In this document: positions 1 through 6,592 of the stretch, in pieces
Numbering within the stretch: position 1 is the stretch's first letter
Layout of the letters: every line of letters begins with the position of its first letter
Assembly: GCA_964482515.1 (NCBI GenBank)
Contig: CAYZXT010000043.1
Location: forward strand, 1-19,970
DNA length: 19,970 nt
Reading direction: 5' to 3'
Source: CAYZXT01 sp964482515
GTDB lineage: Bacteria; Elusimicrobiota; Elusimicrobia; FEN-1173
The notes under the pieces: generated by a model
Databases searched by the model: none
The model's input: the letters and a program-made list of their open reading frames with translations, nothing else
Told to the model about the DNA's origin: nothing
Made by a program: the position numbers and the translations under genes

Positions 1-1847
1 AGGGGGGTGGTGTTCAGGCCCTGCATGTAATAGAGGGCGATAGGCGGATTGATCATGAACCCGAAGAGCCCCGCGCCCACCATGTTCCAGAAGGCGACGG
101 AGAGGAAGAAGTACACCGGCCATTTATAGTTCGCGACCCATTTGCCGATGCGGTAGGTCTTCACGTCGTCCCAGGCCGTGAACGCGATGAGGACCAGGGG
201 AACCACCTCGAGCGCGCTGAAGACGGAGCCGAAGGCCAGGGCGACCGTGGGCGTGCCCGCGAAGTAGAGATGGTGCAGCGTGCCGATGATGCCGCCCGAC
301 AGATAGATGGTGGCGGACAAAAGCGTCGCTTCCGCCGCCAGCGTCGCCCGGATCAGTTTCAATTTCATGAAGAAGAAGGCGATGACCACCGTGGCGAAGA
401 CTTCGAAGAACCCTTCGACCCAGAGGTGCACGACCCACCAGCGCCAGTATTCCACGATGGAGAGATGGGTCTGCCGGCCCCACGCCAGGCCCGCGCCGTA
501 AAACATGGCGATGGCCGCCGAGGAGATGAGGAACAGAAGCAGCAACTGCCGCTGATCGTCCCGTTTTTTGAGCGCGGGCAGGATGGACCGCACCACGAGG
601 AACAGCCAGAGGAACAATCCGACGAGCAAGCCCACCTGCCACACGCGGCCCAGGTCCACATACTCGTAGCCCTGGTGTCCGTAGAGGAACCAGTTGTTGC
701 CGGTCAGCTTGTTCATGATGCTCATCCATTGGCCCGCCATGGAACCGACCACGAGGACCAGCAGCGCGCCGAAGAGGGCGTCCACGCCGAGTTTCTGTCC
801 CTTGGGTTCTTCGCCGCTGACGATGGGGCCGATGAAGAGACCGGCGGCCAGCCACGCGGTGGCGATCCAAAGGATCCCCAATTGGACGTGCCAGGTCCGC
901 GTCACGCTGTAGGGCAGCCACTGGGAAAGCGGGAAGCCGTAGAAACCGTCGCCCTCCACGCCGTAGTGGGCCGTCACCACGCCCGCCATAATCTGCACGA
1001 GGATCAACGCCGACACCACCAGGAAATACTTCAGCGTGGCCTTCTGCGACGGCGTGAGGACGCTGCCGATGAGCGGGTCCGACTGCGGCGGGGCCTCGTT
1101 CCGGTCGTAGGGGCGCGACACGTAATACCAAACCATCACGCAGATGCCGGCGAGCAGCATCAAAATGCTGACGCCCGTCCAGACCACGGCCTCGCCCGAA
1201 GGGCGGTTGCCGACCAGCGGCTCATGGGGCCAGTTGTTGGTGTAGGAAATGTCCTGCCCGGGACGATGGGCGGCCGCGGCCCAGGACGTCCAGAAAAAGA
1301 AAGCGGACATGGCGCGCAGCCGTTCCGGGTCCGTCACGGCCTTGGGCTGGATGGCGTAGTCGACGTTGCCTTCAGAGAAAAGCTTCGCGTAATAGGCCGC
1401 GTTGGCGTCGAAGGCGCGCGCCCGCTCCGGCGCGATGGTCAGCTTCCCGGCGGCCTCGTCGTAGTTGTTGGCCCGCATCAGAATGTCGAGCTTCGCCCGC
1501 AGGGCGGCCTGGCGATCTTCCGTCAATTTTAAATAAGGGATCTGGAATTCATTCTGGGCCCATTCCTCCAGGATGAAAAGCGATTCGCGGTGCAGCCAGT
1601 CCGCGGTCCAGTCGGGCGCCACGTAGCTTCCGTGTCCCCAGACCGAACCCACTTCCATCCCGCCCATGGCCTGCCACACGTTCTGGCCCAGGGAGATCTC
1701 CTCCGGAGCGATGACGGTCCGCCCGTCCGTCGTCACGACCTGCGCCGGCAGCGGGGGCTTTTCCTGATAAATCCGTCCGCCGATCCAACCGAGCACCGTG
1801 AAAGATACCACCATCACCGCCCAAAACGTCCACCAGAGTTTTTTCAT
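1..1847 (-). CDS. norZ: Quinol-dependent nitric oxide reductase (qNOR), 3' end outside window
   Basis: This gene encodes the single-subunit membrane reductase that turns two NO into N2O using quinol electrons. About 615 codons are visible, and the C-terminus lies beyond the window edge. The N-terminus has one membrane helix (WTFWAVMVVSFTVLGWIGG) followed by a long periplasmic domain typical of qNOR, including a SYTNNWPHEPLVGN segment. The helical core then has TRTWHVQLGILWIATAWL, VVHLWVEGFFEVFAT and GTLHHLYFAGTP, which match the haem- and FeB-histidine regions of the NorB/haem-copper oxidase superfamily. The visible part ends in YYMQGLNTTP. The ATG start follows AAGGAG at a 5-nt spacing. An Rrf2-family regulator lies 55 bp upstream on the same strand, which suggests NO-responsive control. 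No other denitrification gene is visible, so the likely role is NO detoxification or a truncated denitrification route (inference). Confidence 0.96.
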   Translation of the reverse strand, partial: MKKLWWTFWAVMVVSFTVLGWIGGRIYQEKPPLPAQVVTTDGRTVIAPEEISLGQNVWQAMGGMEVGSVWGHGSYVAPDWTADWLHRESLFILEEWAQNEFQIPYLKLTEDRQAALRAKLDILMRANNYDEAAGKLTIAPERARAFDANAAYYAKLFSEGNVDYAIQPKAVTDPERLRAMSAFFFWTSWAAAAHRPGQDISYTNNWPHEPLVGNRPSGEAVVWTGVSILMLLAGICVMVWYYVSRPYDRNEAPPQSDPLIGSVLTPSQKATLKYFLVVSALILVQIMAGVVTAHYGVEGDGFYGFPLSQWLPYSVTRTWHVQLGILWIATAWLAAGLFIGPIVSGEEPKGQKLGVDALFGALLVLVVGSMAGQWMSIMNKLTGNNWFLYGHQGYEYVDLGRVWQVGLLVGLFLWLFLVVRSILPALKKRDDQRQLLLLFLISSAAIAMFYGAGLAWGRQTHLSIVEYWRWWVVHLWVEGFFEVFATVVIAFFFMKLKLIRATLAAEATLLSATIYLSGGIIGTLHHLYFAGTPTVALAFGSVFSALEVVPLVLIAFTAWDDVKTYRIGKWVANYKWPVYFFLSVAFWNMVGAGLFGFMINPPIALYYMQGLNTTP

Positions 1848-1861
1848 GACCGCTCCTTATT

Positions 1862-1873
1862 ATGTAATCGCAT
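1862..1873 (-). promoter_or_regulatory. 12-bp element before norZ, shared with the rrf2 promoter
   Basis: ATGTAATCGCAT (plus strand) lies between the regulator gene and norZ, just upstream of the norZ ribosome-binding site. The identical 12 bp recur at 2343-2354 in the promoter of the regulator gene. The likely reading is a second binding site for the Rrf2-family regulator, possibly a half-site, that gives norZ its own control. The AT-rich sequence just upstream (CATATAGGG on the minus strand) could hold a weak -10 element. The repetition is seen directly; the binding role is inferred. Confidence 0.5.
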
Positions 1874-1902
1874 CCCTATATGCTTTATTGAATTAAAAAA
1901 AT

Positions 1903-2325
1903 TCAGCCGATGACGCTCAGGGCGCCCGGCCGGGCGGCGATGTCCGAAATCTTCGTATCGCGCAAAAACCTCAAATAATGGTCCCGGACGTTTTTCCAAT
2001 CATTATGAAGCCGGCAGGAATTGTCGTCCGAACAGATGGATTGCCCCAGGATGCAGCCGGACCAGCGGCTGACGTTCTCCACGGCCTCCACCACCTCAAA
2101 CATCGAAATCTCCTCTGGTTTACGCGCCAAACGAAATCCGCCGCCCATTCCCTTCTGGGATTCCACGAATCCCTCGCCGCTCAACTGGCGGAGCAGCTTG
2201 CCCAGATAATTCTGTGGCGCGCGGGTCCTTTTGGCGATGGACGACGCCCCGGCATATTCCCCATCGGGGAGTCCGGAAAGGACCACCAGCGCTTGCACGG
2301 CTTGGATGGCGGTTTTGGAAAGCAT
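1903..2325 (-). CDS. Rrf2-family transcriptional regulator, probable NO/redox sensor (NsrR/IscR-like)
   Basis: This 140-residue protein has the length and layout of Rrf2 regulators. A winged helix-turn-helix occupies about residues 1-80, with IAKRTRAPQNYLGKLLRQL as the recognition region and GMGGGFRLAR as the wing. A cysteine cluster follows at C91, C98 and C104. NsrR, IscR and RsrR bind an Fe-S cluster through three cysteines here, although the usual spacings are slightly different (IscR X5/X5, NsrR X4/X5; here X6/X5). The start is the ATG at 2325, preceded by a TGAGGTG ribosome-binding site. The gene sits directly upstream of norZ on the same strand behind a strong promoter with a palindrome over the predicted +1, so autoregulation and control of norZ by NO are likely. 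Whether it is a true NsrR orthologue cannot be decided from sequence alone. Confidence 0.93.
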   Translation of the reverse strand: MLSKTAIQAVQALVVLSGLPDGEYAGASSIAKRTRAPQNYLGKLLRQLSGEGFVESQKGMGGGFRLARKPEEISMFEVVEAVENVSRWSGCILGQSICSDDNSCRLHNDWKNVRDHYLRFLRDTKISDIAARPGALSVIG

Positions 2326-2346
2326 TATTAGCGCACCTCAGAATGT

Positions 2347-2360
2347 AATCGCATGCGATT
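2347..2360. promoter_or_regulatory. Perfect 14-bp palindrome at the rrf2 transcription start (candidate operator)
   Basis: AATCGCATGCGATT is exactly self-complementary. It begins about 6 bp downstream of the predicted -10 hexamer, so it would cover the start of transcription, the classic position for a repressor. It overlaps the 12-bp element ATGTAATCGCAT at 2343-2354 that recurs upstream of norZ. It is probably the binding site of the neighbouring Rrf2-family protein (inference). Confidence 0.6.
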
Positions 2361-2365
2361 GTCCT

Positions 2366-2393
2366 ATTTTAACCGTTCCGGATATTTTGTCAA
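2366..2393 (-). promoter_or_regulatory. Sigma-70-type promoter of the rrf2-norZ unit
   Basis: On the minus strand a perfect -35 hexamer TTGACA (2393-2388) is followed after 16 bp by TAAAAT (2371-2366), which is five of six to the -10 consensus. The gene start is about 40 bp further down. This is one of the best promoter matches in the window. Confidence 0.75.
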
Positions 2394-2413
2394 TCTTTTT
2401 TTGCGTGAACGAT

Positions 2414-2427
2414 CGCCGCATGCGGCG
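2414..2427. other. Second GCATGC-centred palindrome between lipoprotein gene and rrf2 promoter
   Basis: CGCCGCATGCGGCG is self-complementary and lies 6 bp past the stop of the lipoprotein gene. As RNA it could fold as a 5-bp stem with a CATG loop, but no T-run follows on the minus strand, so it is at best a weak terminator for the lipoprotein gene. It shares the GCATGC core with the palindrome at 2347-2360 and lies upstream of the -35 box, so a distal operator is an alternative. Confidence 0.35.
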
Positions 2428-2433
2428 GGATAC

Positions 2434-2934
2434 CTATTTCAGCGCGGCGATGAGGGCGGCTTCTAAAGTTCCGTTGGAAGGGATGGTGGTCCAGACGGCG
2501 GGAGGCTTATTGTCCCCCCGGCGGCGGGAACGGCGGTAAAGGTGCTGGACGGAAGCGGAGACTTTCACCTGGGTCTTGCCGCCGGGCTTGGCCTTCAGCG
2601 AAAGGTCGGCCCGCACCCGCTCGGCCAACGGGGCCGGTTTCTTCCGCGGCCGGATGCCGTACTCCGTCCGGACGTTTTCAACGACCCGCCATTTGGTGAA
2701 GATCATTCCCTTCTGGGGGACGGCGGATTCCACGGCGAACCCATTCTTTTCCAGACGGCGGATGGTCTGCGTCCAGGAGGTTTTCAGCGGGGCGTTCAAC
2801 AGGATTTCCTTGACCACGGCGCGGGGACGCGGGGATGAGGCGCGCGCTTTGGACGGGGCGGTGCGGTGCGGGGCCAGGCAGCCTGCGGCGATAAACAGCG
2901 CCGGCGCCAGGAAGAAAAACCGTTTCAATCCCAT
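2434..2934 (-). CDS. Predicted lipoprotein of unknown function
   Basis: This 166-residue protein begins with a basic residue pair, a hydrophobic stretch and a cysteine (MGLKRFFFLAPALFIAAGC), a plausible lipoprotein signal with C19 as the lipidated residue. The -3 position is Ala, so the lipobox is not ideal. The mature part is basic and has a predicted alpha/beta pattern: an amphipathic helix (WTQTIRRLEKNGFAVE), a strand pair (GMIFTKWRVVE), further strands (VRADLSLKAKPGG, TQVKVSASVQHLY) and a C-terminal helix. That layout recalls the helix-grip domains of BamC-like and related small lipoproteins, but no family is recognised with confidence. The ATG at 2934 overlaps the end of the upstream membrane-protein gene by 10 bp, so the two are probably co-transcribed and translationally coupled. 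Confidence 0.75.
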   Translation of the reverse strand: MGLKRFFFLAPALFIAAGCLAPHRTAPSKARASSPRPRAVVKEILLNAPLKTSWTQTIRRLEKNGFAVESAVPQKGMIFTKWRVVENVRTEYGIRPRKKPAPLAERVRADLSLKAKPGGKTQVKVSASVQHLYRRSRRRGDNKPPAVWTTIPSNGTLEAALIAALK

Positions 2935-3545
2935 CGCCCCCGGTTGCGCCAACTCCGGTAAAAAAGAGAGATGCTCTGCCAGTGGGAGGGGCCGATGAAA
3001 ATCAAATAGGGGATGATCGCCGCTCCTATGGCGAGCCGGTCCAACGTGCCTCCCTGGTAAAAAGCCAGGGCCATCCAGCCCCAAGTGAAATACCCCAGAT
3101 ACTTGACCTTCATGGGAATGACGAAAAAGAACAGGAGCTCGAAGTTCGGGAAAAGCGCCGTGAAAGCCAGGAACAGCCCGGCGTTTAAATAGGTGTTCCG
3201 CACGATGCCCCAGGCCGGAAAGAACCCCAGGGCGGCCGTGGCGACGGCGCCGATGAGATAGTAGAGGGTGAATCGTGCGCTCCCCCAGATGTTTTCCAGC
3301 GCTTCGGCGTAGAGGTAGAGAAGATAAAGCCAGAAAAGGATGAAGATCGGGGACATGGCCGGAGGGACGAACAGGAATGTGAGCAGTCGCCAATACTCGC
3401 CGGACAGGACGGCGGGCGGCGCCAGAACCAGGGACTCGGCCATGCCGGGATTCATGAGCTGGAAAATATAGACCAGCGCATTGGACGCCACGATGATGAG
3501 GGGAAGGCCTTCGATGCCTTTGAAGTTTTGTATCCAGCGTTTCAC
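2925..3545 (-). CDS. Rhomboid-like integral membrane protein without catalytic serine
   Basis: This 206-residue protein has five to six predicted membrane helices. Rhomboid-fold landmarks are present: GEYWRLLTFLFV (49-60) and the loop LENIWGSARFTLYYLIGA (83-100). A LFPNFELLFFFVIPMKVKYL segment (131-150) resembles the stretch after the catalytic serine in many bacterial rhomboids. The expected GxSG motif is replaced by YLNAGL (119-124) and no histidine is seen in the last helix, so proteolysis is unlikely. It should be a pseudorhomboid or Derlin-like scaffold (inference from family knowledge). The start is GTG at 3545, just at the edge of a 45-bp repeat that also precedes the thioesterase gene at 17945. 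The downstream partner is the overlapping lipoprotein gene. Confidence 0.85.
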   Translation of the reverse strand: MKRWIQNFKGIEGLPLIIVASNALVYIFQLMNPGMAESLVLAPPAVLSGEYWRLLTFLFVPPAMSPIFILFWLYLLYLYAEALENIWGSARFTLYYLIGAVATAALGFFPAWGIVRNTYLNAGLFLAFTALFPNFELLFFFVIPMKVKYLGYFTWGWMALAFYQGGTLDRLAIGAAIIPYLIFIGPSHWQSISLFYRSWRNRGRWD

Positions 3546-3585
3546 GTTGCCGCCAGGTAACGTGCTAGTTTGTAGGATGGCATGG
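3541..3585 (-). repeat. 45-bp dispersed repeat, copy A
   Basis: These 45 bp match 17941-17985 with only two mismatches (3558 and 3566). The repeat ends at codon 2 of the rhomboid-like gene and begins about 20 bp after the cold-shock gene terminator. It carries an imperfect inverted repeat (CACGTTACC / GGCAACGTG, one mismatch, 4-nt loop) whose right arm ends on the GTG start. Confidence 0.85.
3542..3583 (-). other. Possible 13-residue leader peptide inside repeat copy A
   Basis: From the ATG at 3583 the repeat reads MPSYKLARYLAAT and stops at a TGA that overlaps the GTG of the rhomboid-like gene (GTGA). Copy B encodes the same peptide with one substitution (Y to C) and one silent change. No clear ribosome-binding site precedes it, so translation is unproven. 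Confidence 0.3.
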
Positions 3586-3604
3586 GATTAGTTTACCAAA
3601 AAAT

Positions 3605-3644
3605 AAAAATCCCCTGCCGGCTTTGGGCCCGGCAGGGGATTTTT
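3605..3644 (-). terminator. Intrinsic terminator of the cold-shock gene
   Basis: A perfect 16-bp stem (3605-3620 with 3629-3644, GC-rich core CCCCTGCCGG) encloses an 8-nt loop. On the minus strand it runs into T-rich sequence. It lies 14 bp past the cold-shock gene stop. T-runs on both sides make it potentially bidirectional, but no plus-strand gene ends here. Confidence 0.93.
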
Positions 3645-3657
3645 TATGAGCAAGCCG

Positions 3658-3855
3658 TTAGATCTTAACGACGTTGGCCGCCGCAGGGCCTTTGGCTCCC
3701 TGAGTCACTTCGAATTCCACCGCTGCGCCTTCTTCCAGGGACTTGTAGCCGTCCCCTTGGATGGCCGAGTAGTGCACGAACACGTCCGCGCCTTCCTCAG
3801 GAGTGATGAAGCCGTAACCTTTGCTGGCGTTGAACCACTTAACTTTACCTTTCAT
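3658..3855 (-). CDS. csp: Cold-shock domain protein (CspA family)
   Basis: This is a 65-residue single cold-shock domain, the usual CspA length. The RNA-binding motifs are visible as KGYGFI (residues 12-17, RNP1) and VFVHY (25-29, RNP2), with the aromatic residue W8 before them. It binds single-stranded RNA and DNA and acts as an RNA chaperone or antiterminator in the cytoplasm. The ATG at 3855 is chosen over an in-frame GTG at 3864 because AAGGAAGG sits 8 nt before the ATG and the domain starts normally as MKGKVKWF. The gene is monocistronic: its own promoter and long leader lie upstream and a strong terminator follows. The paralogue class (cold-induced or constitutive) cannot be told from sequence. 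Confidence 0.97.
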   Translation of the reverse strand: MKGKVKWFNASKGYGFITPEEGADVFVHYSAIQGDGYKSLEEGAAVEFEVTQGAKGPAAANVVKI

Positions 3856-3897
3856 ATGTGACACCTTCCTTGTATAAGACTATCTTTATAAGACAAA

Positions 3898-3927
3898 AAC
3901 CGTGCGCGCCGAGTGGCGTACACGGTT
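3898..3927 (-). terminator. Hairpin plus T-run between gatB and csp (gatB terminator or csp leader attenuator)
   Basis: AACCGTG (3898-3904) pairs with CACGGTT (3921-3927). The inner bases GCGCC and GGCG add pairs around a short loop, and on the minus strand the stem is followed by TTTTTG. It lies 94 bp past the gatB stop, so it can end the gatB operon. It also lies inside the leader predicted from the promoter at 3983-4011, where it could act as an attenuator or cold-sensing structure. Confidence 0.65.
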
Positions 3928-3982
3928 CCAGATCTACTTAACGGTTTTACCAACGTCGAGACTGTGCATCTTTTGCAACCAA

Positions 3983-4011
3983 ATTATACCGTCTCTCCTC
4001 GGAAAAAACAA
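3983..4011 (-). promoter_or_regulatory. Candidate promoter for csp with a ~120-nt leader
   Basis: On the minus strand a perfect -10 TATAAT (3988-3983) has a weak -35 TTGTTT (4011-4006) at an ideal 17-bp spacing. Transcription would start near 3976 and give a leader of about 120 nt before csp. Long structured leaders are typical of cold-shock mRNAs. It begins just beyond the gatB stop. Confidence 0.55.
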
Positions 4012-4020
4012 GGCCTTTCT

Positions 4021-5523
4021 CTAGGAAAGTTTTTGCCTGAGGATTTTGTTTACCGTCTGAGGATTGGCTTTGCCGGCGGATTTTTTCATCACCGCGCCGA
4101 CCAGCGATCCCAGGGCCCGTTCGTTGCCGGACTTCAGGTCCGCCACGACTTTGGGGTTGGCGGCGATGGCCTCGTCCACCCATTGGGCGATCTGGCCTTC
4201 GTCATCCACCTGGACTAGGCCCTTCTTTTTGACGATTTCCTCGGGCCGGCCGGCGCCGGAGAACATATCGTCGAAAACGGTCTTGGCGATCTTGCCGGAG
4301 ATGGTCCCTTTTTGGACCAGCTTCACAAGCTCGGCCATGTCTTCCGCCGGGATCGGCGATTCCTGGATTTCTTTTTTGAGCGCGTTCAGCCGGCCGAGGA
4401 GCTCGGTGGTGATCCAGTTCACCAGCGGCTTGGCCGCGTCTTTCTTGGACGAGCCGTCCCCATTAAACCCCTTGAGCGCGGATTCGAAATAGTCCGAAAG
4501 GGATTTTTCCGAGGTCAAAACCCCCGCGTCATAGGACGACAGCCCGAGCTCTTTTTCATAGCGCGCGGCGCGGGCGTCCGGAAGTTCGGGCAGCATTTTC
4601 TTCAACCCTTCGAGATACGCCGCGTCCAGATGCACGGGCACCAGGTCCGGTTCCGGGAAATAGCGGTAGTCGTGGGCCTCTTCCTTGGAGCGCATGGATT
4701 GGGTGACCTGCCGCGCCTGGTCCCAGAGCCGCGTTTCCTGGACGACGCGCCCGCCGCCGTCCAGTATCTCCGCCTGCCGCGAAATCTCGTAGAGCAGCGC
4801 GTCCCGCACGCCGCGGATGGAATTTAAATTCTTGATCTCGGCGCGGGTGCCGAATTTTTCCTGGCCGGCCGGACGAAGCGAGATGTTGGCGTCGCAGCGC
4901 ATGGATCCCTTCTCCATGTCGCAGTCCGACACGCCGACGTAGCGCAAAATCGTCCGCAGCGCCGACAGATAAGCCATCGCCTCCTCGGGCGAACGAAGGT
5001 CCGGTTCGGAGACGATCTCCATCAGCGGCACGCCGGTGCGGTTCAGGTCGACTAGCGAATAATCCAGAACGCGGCTGCCGATGGCGTGCATCAGCTTCCC
5101 CGCGTCCTCCTCCAGGTGGATCCGGTTGATGCGGACGCGCTTGGGGCCCCTCGCCGCCAGGCGTGGCCCCGGTTTGTCGGACGGGGCGGCTTCCATCGAA
5201 ATGTCCAGATGCCCGGCCTCGGCCAACGGCTGTTTGTACTGCGAAATTTGATAGTCCTTCGGCAGGTCCGGATAAAAATACTGTTTCCGGTCGAAGATGG
5301 AATGTTCGTTGACGCGGCAGTTCAGCGCCAGGGCGGCGCGCGCGAGGCCTTCAACCGCCAAACGGTTGAGGACCGGCAGCACGCCCGGATGCCCGGCGCA
5401 GACCGGGCAGATGTGGCTGTTGGGCTCGGCGCCGAACTCCGTGGCGCAACCGCAGAAAAGTTTGGACTTGGTTTTGATCTGGACGTGGACTTCCAGCCCC
5501 ACGACCGTTTCGTAGGCGGTCAC
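4021..5523 (-). CDS. gatB: Asp-tRNA(Asn)/Glu-tRNA(Gln) amidotransferase subunit B
   Basis: GatB is the tRNA-binding and kinase subunit of the GatCAB complex, which amidates mischarged Glu-tRNA(Gln) and/or Asp-tRNA(Asn). The 500 residues match the family length. The N-terminus YETVVGLEVHVQIKTKSKLF and the zinc-site region FCGCATEF...CPVCAGHPG carry the conserved cysteines. YPDLPKDYQISQYKQP, IHLEEDAGK and DYSLVDLNRTGVPLMEIVSEPD are signature segments, and the C-terminus is the helical YqeY-like tail domain ending in NPQTVNKILRQKLS. The frame is open further upstream, but the GTG at 5523 is chosen because the family N-terminus starts there and it overlaps the NUDIX stop (GTGA). It is the last gene of the nine-gene cluster, separated from gatA by three unrelated genes. 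Confidence 0.97.
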   Translation of the reverse strand: MTAYETVVGLEVHVQIKTKSKLFCGCATEFGAEPNSHICPVCAGHPGVLPVLNRLAVEGLARAALALNCRVNEHSIFDRKQYFYPDLPKDYQISQYKQPLAEAGHLDISMEAAPSDKPGPRLAARGPKRVRINRIHLEEDAGKLMHAIGSRVLDYSLVDLNRTGVPLMEIVSEPDLRSPEEAMAYLSALRTILRYVGVSDCDMEKGSMRCDANISLRPAGQEKFGTRAEIKNLNSIRGVRDALLYEISRQAEILDGGGRVVQETRLWDQARQVTQSMRSKEEAHDYRYFPEPDLVPVHLDAAYLEGLKKMLPELPDARAARYEKELGLSSYDAGVLTSEKSLSDYFESALKGFNGDGSSKKDAAKPLVNWITTELLGRLNALKKEIQESPIPAEDMAELVKLVQKGTISGKIAKTVFDDMFSGAGRPEEIVKKKGLVQVDDEGQIAQWVDEAIAANPKVVADLKSGNERALGSLVGAVMKKSAGKANPQTVNKILRQKLS

Positions 5524-5990
5524 TTGTTGTCGGCTCCCTTTTTCTCGTCGGGTTTCAGCTTGGCCATGATTTTCTTGTCGGAATCGTAGACCAAAAGATC
5601 CTTGGCTTCGTCCCAAGGCATGAAGCGGGAGTCCAGGATTTCCTTGGGATCGCTCTTGCCCGTTTTTTCCAGCGCGTCCATCAGGTACCAGTGGACGATC
5701 TTCCGCACCAGGACGCCGTCGTGCTTGAAAAAATATTGGACTTTCATGAGCGGCTTGGTCACCCGGCAGCGCCAACCCGTTTCTTCTTCCACTTCCCGGA
5801 CCGCGGTTTGCTCCAGCGTCTCGCCCTTTTCGATGTGCCCCTTGGGAAAGGTCCAGACCACCTGGCCCTTGAGGTTCTCCACTTTCACCACGAGCAATTC
5901 CCCCTCCCGAAGCACGATGCCGCCGGCGGAAACCTCCTGCACCGACTTCCCGATGGACTTCCCTTTGCCGGACGCGTCTTTCTTTTTCAT
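5520..5990 (-). CDS. NUDIX hydrolase
   Basis: This 156-residue protein has a complete NUDIX box at residues 51-73 (G51, E57, R65, E66, E69, E70, G72), the Mg-binding signature for hydrolysing nucleoside diphosphates linked to another moiety. FPKGHIEKGE and the short C-terminal region resemble diadenosine polyphosphate hydrolases and other house-cleaning MutT-like enzymes, but the substrate cannot be assigned. The first 18 residues are Lys/Ser-rich and look disordered, and the C-terminus is again Lys-rich (LKPDEKKGADNK). The start overlaps the DUF502 stop by 4 bp (ATGA), and its own stop overlaps the gatB start by 4 bp, so translation is probably coupled on both sides. Confidence 0.95.
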   Translation of the reverse strand: MKKKDASGKGKSIGKSVQEVSAGGIVLREGELLVVKVENLKGQVVWTFPKGHIEKGETLEQTAVREVEEETGWRCRVTKPLMKVQYFFKHDGVLVRKIVHWYLMDALEKTGKSDPKEILDSRFMPWDEAKDLLVYDSDKKIMAKLKPDEKKGADNK

Positions 5991-6592
5991 GGTTTCCCCA
6001 GCGGCTGAAGGGCCACTTTATCCGGGAAGCTGGCCCCGCCGGCCAAGGTGATTTGGATGGCGGCCGCGACAGAGAGGTCCGTGGCGAAAACTTTATCCTG
6101 CGGGAATAAAACCACGTTGCCCAGATACATATGGTTGGTCGGCACGTACACGGATATCCATTTGGCCGCGTTGTCCGGGGCGGAAACCAGATTGATCTCG
6201 CTGGTGACGAACCCCAGGGAAAGGGCGCCCGGGTGGGGGTATTCCACCGCGACCACGTGGCGGAAGGACGATTGGCTGTTGGGCGAAAACACGCTGGTGA
6301 GCGCCTTGGAGGTTTTATAGAGGGAACTGACTCCCGGGATATGCAGGAGGAATTCCTCGAAAAGTTCGAAGAACAGCTGGCCCACGGTACTCGACACGAT
6401 CAGGCCGAGGAGGAAGAGGATGGCGACGCTGATCAGAAGTCCCAGGCCCGGGATTTCGGAACCGAACAACTTGTCCACGCCGTGGACGACCCAGACCACG
6501 ATGGAAACGGTCAGCCACACCGGGATCAGGACGAAGAGCCCGGTGAAGAAGTAGTGCCACATGCGCTTGGTCAGACTTTTATTGGCGATCAT
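5987..6592 (-). CDS. DUF502 family membrane protein
   Basis: This 201-residue protein matches the DUF502 family. Two membrane helices lie near the N-terminus (about residues 14-37 and 49-72), followed by FELFEEFLLHIPGVSSLYKTSK (75-96), the best-conserved DUF502 stretch. The remainder is a soluble beta-rich domain with VVAVEYPHPGALSLGFVTSE and VYVPTNHMYLGNVVLFPQDKV. The biochemical function is unknown; an envelope role is suggested by the topology. The ATG at 6592 overlaps the stop of the glycosyltransferase gene by 4 bp. The frame stays open for another 88 codons upstream, but that part lies antisense-like over the glycosyltransferase and has no DUF502 similarity. Confidence 0.93.
   Translation of the reverse strand: MIANKSLTKRMWHYFFTGLFVLIPVWLTVSIVVWVVHGVDKLFGSEIPGLGLLISVAILFLLGLIVSSTVGQLFFELFEEFLLHIPGVSSLYKTSKALTSVFSPNSQSSFRHVVAVEYPHPGALSLGFVTSEINLVSAPDNAAKWISVYVPTNHMYLGNVVLFPQDKVFATDLSVAAAIQITLAGGASFPDKVALQPLGKP

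Noticed and set aside
270..1532. 420-codon plus-strand frame opposite norZ
   Set aside because: Low-complexity His/Arg/Gln-rich translation; norZ on the other strand is unmistakable.
3605..3644. Terminator inverted repeat as an insertion-sequence end
   Set aside because: Position after csp, GC-rich stem and T-run explain it fully as an intrinsic terminator; no transposase nearby.
3856..3980. tRNA or small RNA gene between gatB and csp
   Set aside because: No T-loop or cloverleaf could be drawn; the leader/terminator explanation is simpler.
5524..5775. N-terminal extension of gatB
   Set aside because: It overlaps the NUDIX gene in another frame, while GatB homology starts exactly at the GTG at 5523.
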